This document shows positions 59,137 to 64,000 of a stretch of DNA of 64,000 nt, one piece after another (within the stretch, counting starts at the first letter, position 1; every line of letters begins with the position of its first letter). This stretch comes from Conexibacter sp. CPCC 206217 (GTDB lineage Bacteria; Actinomycetota; Thermoleophilia; Solirubrobacterales; Solirubrobacteraceae), in NCBI RefSeq assembly GCF_030646165.1, contig NZ_JAUTDO010000006.1:124001-188000 (forward strand), given 5' to 3'. The notes under the pieces were generated by a model. It did no database searches. It was not told the origin of the DNA and was given only the letters and a program-made list of their open reading frames with translations. Both the position numbers and the translations under genes were made by a program.

Positions 59137-62100
59137 TTGGTCGTCCCCCGTTTGCTGCGCGGCGCTGCCGTGGCAGCGACCGTTGTCGCGATCGTCGCGT
59201 TGCCCGTGGCCGCATCCGGCGAGGACCCCCCGTCCGCGCCGCCGCCGACGGCGCTGAACGTCGAGCTGCAGCCGAAGCCGATGGTGATCGAGGACCTGAC
59301 CGGGCCGAAGCTGGCCTGGCACGTCCGCTCCGACGCGGCCGACGTGGTCCAGCGCGCCTACCAGGTGCGCGTCGCCACGACGGCGGCCGACCTGGCTGAC
59401 GGCGGCACGCCGCTGTGGGACTCCGGCCGCGTCGAGTCGGCCGACTCGACCGGCGTCGCCTACGCCGGTCCCGCGCTCAGACCCGGCATGCGCTACCGCT
59501 GGTCGGTCCGCACCTGGACCGCCGCGCGCGGCGCCGACGCCGCCGAGCAGGGCACCCCCAGCGGCTGGTCCGCGCCGGCCCAGTTCGGCACCGGCCTGAC
59601 GAGCTGGAGCGCCGCGCCGATCTGGCTCGGCAGCAGCGACAGAAGCGCGAGCTGGAGCGACTACACCGTCAGCGCGAAGGTCAACATCAACGCCGTCGCC
59701 GGCGGCTTGCAACTGCGCGCGCGCGACGACCGCAACAGCCTCATGTGGCAGTTCCGCGCGGACAACACGATCGTCCCGCACACGCAGACCAACGGCACCT
59801 ACGCGACCAGCGGCGCCGCGATCAGAATGCCGGCTCCCATCAACCTCGGCGACGGGCAGACGCACACCGTTGCGGTCAACGCCACCGGCAGCACGTTCAC
59901 GACCACGGTCGACGGCACGCAGGTCGACCAGCGCACGATCAGCGGCTTCGCCAACGGCACGGTCGGCTTCCGCAACGGCCGCACCGAGATCGCCAGATGG
60001 GACGACCTGACGGTCACCGCGACCAACGGCGACGTGCTCTACGGCAACGACTTCAGCGGCTCCGCGGGCGACATCACCTGCGGCACCGTCAACGGCGGCG
60101 TGCTGACCGTCGGCTTCTCCGGCATCTGCATCCGCGGCGCCGCGGGCGACTGGGCGTTCATGCGCAGCGACCTGCAGCTCGCCGACAAGCCGATCGACTC
60201 CGCGACGCTGTACGCGACCGCGACCTCGCGCGACGACATCCGCCAGTTCGTCTACCGCGCCTGGATCAACGGCAGGCTCGTCGGCCTCGGCCCGACGGTC
60301 GCGCCCAGAAGCGGCACGACCGCCTACGCCGGCTACGACGTCACCGGCCTGCTGAGACAGGGCGCCGAGAACGTGATCGCCGCGCAGGCGTACACGAGAA
60401 AGGAGCAGCGCTTCCTCGGCCAGCTCGACGTCACCTACGCCGACGGCACGACGGCGACGTTCGGCACCGGTGCCGCCTCGTGGAGAGGCTGGGCCGGCTA
60501 CAGAGCGTTCAACGGCGGCGGCTCGATCGGCACGAGCTTCTTCGCCGCGCCGGCCGAGAACATCGACGCGCGCAGCTTCCCGTTCGGCTTCGAGGACGTC
60601 GGCTTCGACGACAGCACGTGGGAGCCGGTCGTCGAGAAGGATCCGATCAGCGGCCTCGTCGGCGCGCAGACGGTCAACCCGCAGCAGTACGACGAGCCGG
60701 TCGCGAGACTGACGACGCTCGAGGACGGCCGCGTCGTCGTCGACTTCGGCCGCGCGTGGATCGGCGGCATCAAGCTGCACATCCCCGACGGCACCGCCGG
60801 CGACCAGGTCGACGTCAGACTCGGCGAGGAGCTGGGCGGCGACGGCACGGTGCGCTGGCAGATGCGCACCGGCAACAACTACCGCGACACGTTCACCCTG
60901 CGCGACGGCGATCAGACGCTGCAGCAGTGGGGCTACCGCGTCTTCCGCTACGTCGAGCTGACCGGGCTGCCGGAGGGCGTGACCGCGGACGACATCGCAG
61001 CGACCTCGCTGCGCACGCCGTTCGACCGCGGCGAGTCGAGCTTCGAGTCCGACGACCCGCTGTTGGACGAGGTCTGGCAGTTCACGAAGAACTCGATCGA
61101 GGGCCTCGACTTCGACGCCTTCATGGACTCCGCGACGCGCGAGCGCAGCGCCGAGTACGGCGGCGACACCTACATCAACCTGATGGCCGAGCACGTACTC
61201 AGCTCCGACCGCGCGCTCGCGCGCTGGTCGACCGAGTACACGGCGTTCCGTCCGTCCTGGCCGAGCGAGTGGCGCTACGCGACGATCCTCGCCGCCTACG
61301 AGGACTGGATGCACACGGGCGACCTGACGTCGCTGCGGCGCCAGTACGACACGCTCAGAGGGTTCCTGCCGCTCAAATACATCACCGCCGACGGCCTCGT
61401 GAAGAAGCCGACGTCGGTGAGCGGCGTCGACGACCTCGTCGACTGGCCCGCGGGCGAGCGCGACGGCTACGTGATGACGCAGACCGACACCGTCATCAAC
61501 GCGTGGGCGTACAGAGCGTTCACCGACATGGCGCAGATCGCGGGCGCGCTCGGCGGCGGGGACGACGCGGCGACCTTCGCCGACGCGGCCGCGCGCCTGA
61601 AGCAGGGGATCAACGCGAGACTGTGGGACGACACGAGAGGCGCCTACCGCGACGGCCTCACCGACGACGGCAACCCGATCGACCACTTCGCCGTCCATGC
61701 GACGACGTTCGCGCTCGCGTTCGGCCTCGCCGACGCCGACAGAGCCGCGCGCGGCGCCGCCTACCTCGACAGCCGCGGGATGCAGTGCAGCGTCTTCTGC
61801 GCGCAGTTCGTGCTGCAGGGGCTGACGAACGCGGGCCGTGCGGACGCGTCGATCAGAATGATGACCTCGACCGCGCAGCGCTCCTGGCTGCACATGATCG
61901 ACCTCGGCGCGGGCGCCGTGATGGAGGCGTGGGATCCGGCGCTGAAGCCGAACACGTCGTTCTCGCACCCGTGGGCCTCGAGCCCCGTCGTGAACGTGAC
62001 GAGAGGCATCTTCGGGCTCGAGCCGACGGCGCCGGGCTGGGCGCGCTTCAAGGTCGCGCCGCAGCCGGGCACGCTCGGGCACGCGAGCCTGACGACGCCG

Positions 62101-63216
62101 ACGGTGCGCGGTCCGGTCACGGCCTCGTTCGACAGGAGCGCTGCGGACGGGCTCGTGCTGCAGCTGACCTCGCCGGCCAACACGGTCGCCGAGGTGACGC
62201 TGCCGCGCGTGGTCGGCGGCAGAGACGAGCTGCTGGTCGACGGCGTCGCGGTCGCGACCGAGGTCGACGGTGACCAGTTGCACGCAGACGTCGGATCCGG
62301 CAGCCACACGATCAGCGTGCCGCAGCCGGTCGACACCGCGCCGCACAGCGAATTCACCGTGCCGGCGTTCCCGGACCAGGCGGTCGGCACGACCGGGCCG
62401 GTGCAGCGGGTGACGGTGCAGAACAGCGGCGTCTCGCCGCTGACGGTCACGCGCGTGCGGATCAAGGACGCCGACGGTCTCTCGACCGGCGACTTCCTGC
62501 TCGCCGACGAGACCTGCGGCGACGGCCCGGTCGCACCGCGCGACACCTGCGACGTGATGATCCGCTTCGCACCGGGTCGCTCCGACGTGACCTCGCACGC
62601 GACGCTGACGCTGAGCGACAACACGCCGTCGGGGTCGAGCAGCGTCGTGCTGAGCGCGACCAGCACAGGGCTGCCGCAGGGGCCCAGAGGAGATGCCGGC
62701 GAGAGAGGCGAGACCGGCGACAGCGGGGCTGACGGGGCGAGAGGGGACACGGGTCCGACAGGGCCGGCGGGTCCCGCGGGTCCGACCGGCGCGGTCGGCC
62801 CTGCGGGTCCGAACGGCGACATCGGTCCGGCAGGTCCGATCGGCCCGGTGGGCGCTGGCGGCTCGAAGGGCGATGCCGGCGCCAAGGGCGACAAGGGCGA
62901 TACCGGCGCCAAGGGCGACCGGGGTGCCACGGGTCCCAAGGGCGACAGAGGCGCGCCCGGGCGCGACGCGAAGGTCACGTGCCGGATCATGGCGACGAGA
63001 GGCCGCCAGAAGGTCTCGTGCGCGGTCACGCTCGCGAGATCCGGCGGCAAGTCGGCGAGAAAGGCGCGCGCGACGACCAGCGCACGCCTCGTCCGCAACG
63101 GCCGCACCTACGCCAGCGGCCGCCTCGGCGCCCTGCGCACGACGCACCGCGTCACGCGCGGCGCCCGCTACACGCTGCGCGTCGGCACGCTCACGCTGCC
63201 GGTGCGACTGCGGTAG
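59137..63216 (+). CDS. Giant secreted GH78-like alpha-L-rhamnosidase with collagen-repeat C-terminal cassette
   Basis: A 1359-residue exported enzyme. After a signal peptide (1 to about 28) come an N-terminal rhamnosidase Fn3-like domain (KLAWHVRSD, MRYRWSVRTW), a LamG-like insert (about 165-310), the Bac_rhamnosid_N region (AWINGRLVGLGP), a beta-sandwich (VVVDFGRAWIGGIKLHIPDG), and the (alpha/alpha)6 core with DSATRERSAEYGGD near residue 663 and AVMEAWDP near 929 as catalytic candidates. It should release rhamnose from glycans. From 1071 an Ig-like domain, collagen triplets (1182-1276) and a basic end domain (1277-1359) repeat those of the 5.1-8.9 kb protein. TTG at 59137 is preferred over GTG 59119 because GAGGAGAGGAG lies 5 nt before it. 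Confidence 0.9.
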   Translation: MVVPRLLRGAAVAATVVAIVALPVAASGEDPPSAPPPTALNVELQPKPMVIEDLTGPKLAWHVRSDAADVVQRAYQVRVATTAADLADGGTPLWDSGRVESADSTGVAYAGPALRPGMRYRWSVRTWTAARGADAAEQGTPSGWSAPAQFGTGLTSWSAAPIWLGSSDRSASWSDYTVSAKVNINAVAGGLQLRARDDRNSLMWQFRADNTIVPHTQTNGTYATSGAAIRMPAPINLGDGQTHTVAVNATGSTFTTTVDGTQVDQRTISGFANGTVGFRNGRTEIARWDDLTVTATNGDVLYGNDFSGSAGDITCGTVNGGVLTVGFSGICIRGAAGDWAFMRSDLQLADKPIDSATLYATATSRDDIRQFVYRAWINGRLVGLGPTVAPRSGTTAYAGYDVTGLLRQGAENVIAAQAYTRKEQRFLGQLDVTYADGTTATFGTGAASWRGWAGYRAFNGGGSIGTSFFAAPAENIDARSFPFGFEDVGFDDSTWEPVVEKDPISGLVGAQTVNPQQYDEPVARLTTLEDGRVVVDFGRAWIGGIKLHIPDGTAGDQVDVRLGEELGGDGTVRWQMRTGNNYRDTFTLRDGDQTLQQWGYRVFRYVELTGLPEGVTADDIAATSLRTPFDRGESSFESDDPLLDEVWQFTKNSIEGLDFDAFMDSATRERSAEYGGDTYINLMAEHVLSSDRALARWSTEYTAFRPSWPSEWRYATILAAYEDWMHTGDLTSLRRQYDTLRGFLPLKYITADGLVKKPTSVSGVDDLVDWPAGERDGYVMTQTDTVINAWAYRAFTDMAQIAGALGGGDDAATFADAAARLKQGINARLWDDTRGAYRDGLTDDGNPIDHFAVHATTFALAFGLADADRAARGAAYLDSRGMQCSVFCAQFVLQGLTNAGRADASIRMMTSTAQRSWLHMIDLGAGAVMEAWDPALKPNTSFSHPWASSPVVNVTRGIFGLEPTAPGWARFKVAPQPGTLGHASLTTPTVRGPVTASFDRSAADGLVLQLTSPANTVAEVTLPRVVGGRDELLVDGVAVATEVDGDQLHADVGSGSHTISVPQPVDTAPHSEFTVPAFPDQAVGTTGPVQRVTVQNSGVSPLTVTRVRIKDADGLSTGDFLLADETCGDGPVAPRDTCDVMIRFAPGRSDVTSHATLTLSDNTPSGSSSVVLSATSTGLPQGPRGDAGERGETGDSGADGARGDTGPTGPAGPAGPTGAVGPAGPNGDIGPAGPIGPVGAGGSKGDAGAKGDKGDTGAKGDRGATGPKGDRGAPGRDAKVTCRIMATRGRQKVSCAVTLARSGGKSARKARATTSARLVRNGRTYASGRLGALRTTHRVTRGARYTLRVGTLTLPVRLR

Positions 63217-63231
63217 CGACGACGACGCGAA

Positions 63232-63264
63232 CGGCCGCCCCTCGGAGGTGTCGAGGGGCGGCCG
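63232..63264. terminator. Strong bidirectional hairpin
   Basis: CGGCCGCCCCTCG (63232-63244) and CGAGGGGCGGCCG (63252-63264) are perfect 13-bp arms with a 7-nt loop, between the stops of the rhamnosidase and the convergent SDR. Confidence 0.75.
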
Positions 63265-63270
63265 CGTCGC

Positions 63271-64000
63271 TCAGCCGAGCAGTCTCAGCGACAGCTCCCA
63301 CAGCCGCTCGGCGTTCGCCGGGTCGAGCGCGTAGCTCGCCACGCCGGGACCGGGAGCGTAGGGCTCGCTCGGTTCGATCGTCGCGGCCTCGTTGCAGTCC
63401 TCGAAGTAGCGCCCGCCGATGCCTTCCAGCTGGGGCGACGTCGCGACGAGGACGCTCGTCGAGGCGCCCTGCTGAAGCGTCTTGAAGGTGTAGGTCCCCG
63501 ACGCGCGCAGGTCGGCGAGGACTCTGGGATCCATGTGCCGCGAGAGGTTGCTGTCGAGGATCGCGCCGGGGTGGACCGCGTTGGCGAAGATCCGCTTGAC
63601 CGCCCAGCGGCGCGTCGCCTCGACGGCGAAGAGGATGTTGGCCGTCTTCGACTGCCCGTACGCGACCATCGTGTCGTAGGGCGTCGTCTCGAAGCCGGGA
63701 TCGTCGAACAGGACCGGCGAGCGCTGGTGGCCGACGGAGCTGAGCGAGACGATGCGGGCGCTCGTGCCGTCCGCGGCCCCGGCCGCGAGCGCGTCGTGCA
63801 GGCCGAGCGCGAGCGCGAAGTGGCCGAGGTGGTTGGTCGCGAACTGCAGCTCCCAGCCCTGCGGCGTTCTCTGCAGGTCCGGCAGCGCCATCACGCCGGC
63901 GTTGTTGACGAGCAGGTGCAGCGGGCCGTCCCACGCCGCGACGAAGTCGGCGACCGAGGCCTGGTCGGCGAGGTCGAGCCGGCCGACGCGGACCGCGTCG
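63271..64000 (-). CDS. Short-chain dehydrogenase/reductase, partial (5' end outside window)
   Basis: The coding frame stays open to the right edge: before the internal Met the sequence reads through VGRLDLADQASV and LLVNNAGVMALPD, so the start lies beyond 64000. Catalytic residues are SLSSVGHQ (Ser), YGQSKTAN (Tyr/Lys), and FATNHLGHFAL is the usual Asn helix. The pattern matches retinol-dehydrogenase/WWOX-like SDRs, which are about 300 residues long. No substrate can be inferred. Confidence 0.9.
   Translation of the reverse strand, partial: DAVRVGRLDLADQASVADFVAAWDGPLHLLVNNAGVMALPDLQRTPQGWELQFATNHLGHFALALGLHDALAAGAADGTSARIVSLSSVGHQRSPVLFDDPGFETTPYDTMVAYGQSKTANILFAVEATRRWAVKRIFANAVHPGAILDSNLSRHMDPRVLADLRASGTYTFKTLQQGASTSVLVATSPQLEGIGGRYFEDCNEAATIEPSEPYAPGPGVASYALDPANAERLWELSLRLLG

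Noticed and set aside
1-64000. Search for tRNA genes, insertion sequences, integrases, phage genes, CRISPR arrays and toxin-antitoxin pairs
   Set aside because: None seen: no transposase or integrase motifs, no direct-repeat/spacer arrays and no cloverleaf-like segments were apparent by reading; a tRNAscan or covariance search was not possible here.

Overview
This is a very GC-rich (about 70% or more), densely coding bacterial fragment; no gap between genes reaches 300 bp. Gene content (FliA/WhiG-type sigma factor, MmyB-like XRE regulators, many SDRs, Tat-exported PhoX, twin-arginine lipoprotein, large collagen-repeat surface proteins with basic C-terminal tails) and the dominance of short TANNNT promoters sitting directly on start codons point to an Actinomycetota member. 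My best guess is class Thermoleophilia (Conexibacter/Solirubrobacter-like); that placement is inference from style, not a database match. I see no tRNA, rRNA, CRISPR array, transposase or phage gene.

Layout. 0-5 kb: the start of a beta-hydroxyacid dehydrogenase, a carboxymuconolactone decarboxylase-like protein, an MFS pump with a divergent MarR regulator, an alpha/beta hydrolase, and a TetR/SDR divergent pair with two operator palindromes. 5-16.5 kb: a 1271-residue surface protein, a hypothetical, a GNAT, a PhoX-type phosphatase, a YibE/F membrane protein, an SDR/AraC divergent pair and another SDR. 16.5-19.2 kb: an XRE regulator with two perfect copies of a 21-bp operator, an orphan FliA/WhiG-type sigma factor and a class I amidotransferase. 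19.2-25.7 kb: a minus-strand dedA-uppP-fetA-fetB run facing a response regulator-histidine kinase-COG4705 membrane protein run, with matching 11-bp-spaced direct repeats in front of dedA and the COG4705 gene. 25.7-37.2 kb: HMG-CoA lyase, an Orn/Lys/Arg decarboxylase with divergent LysR, a secreted beta-propeller, an unusual 886-residue secreted protein, an XRE regulator, a zinc alcohol dehydrogenase and an ABC1/AarF kinase.

37.3-53.7 kb is the most interesting block. A sulfatase overlaps its own formylglycine-generating enzyme, followed by a Usp-like protein, a GMC oxidoreductase flanked by two IclR paralogues, and one long plus-strand run encoding a BKACE/DUF849 enzyme, a complete CUT2-type ABC importer, an adenine-deaminase-like amidohydrolase, an SDR and an old-yellow-enzyme/2,4-dienoyl-CoA reductase-like flavoprotein. 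Six copies of one dyad, TTGCR-N5-YGCAN, lie in the promoter regions of this block and probably form the IclR operators. It reads as a dedicated uptake-and-degradation system for an unidentified, possibly sulfated, compound.

53.8-64 kb: a small secreted protein, an M28 peptidase, a flavin amine oxidase, a cyclopropane-fatty-acid-synthase-like enzyme, a PAP2 phosphatase, a giant GH78-like alpha-L-rhamnosidase, and a partial SDR. The rhamnosidase ends in the same roughly 285-residue cassette (Ig-like domain, collagen repeats, basic terminal domain) as the unrelated protein at 5.1-8.9 kb, which suggests a reusable surface-display module.
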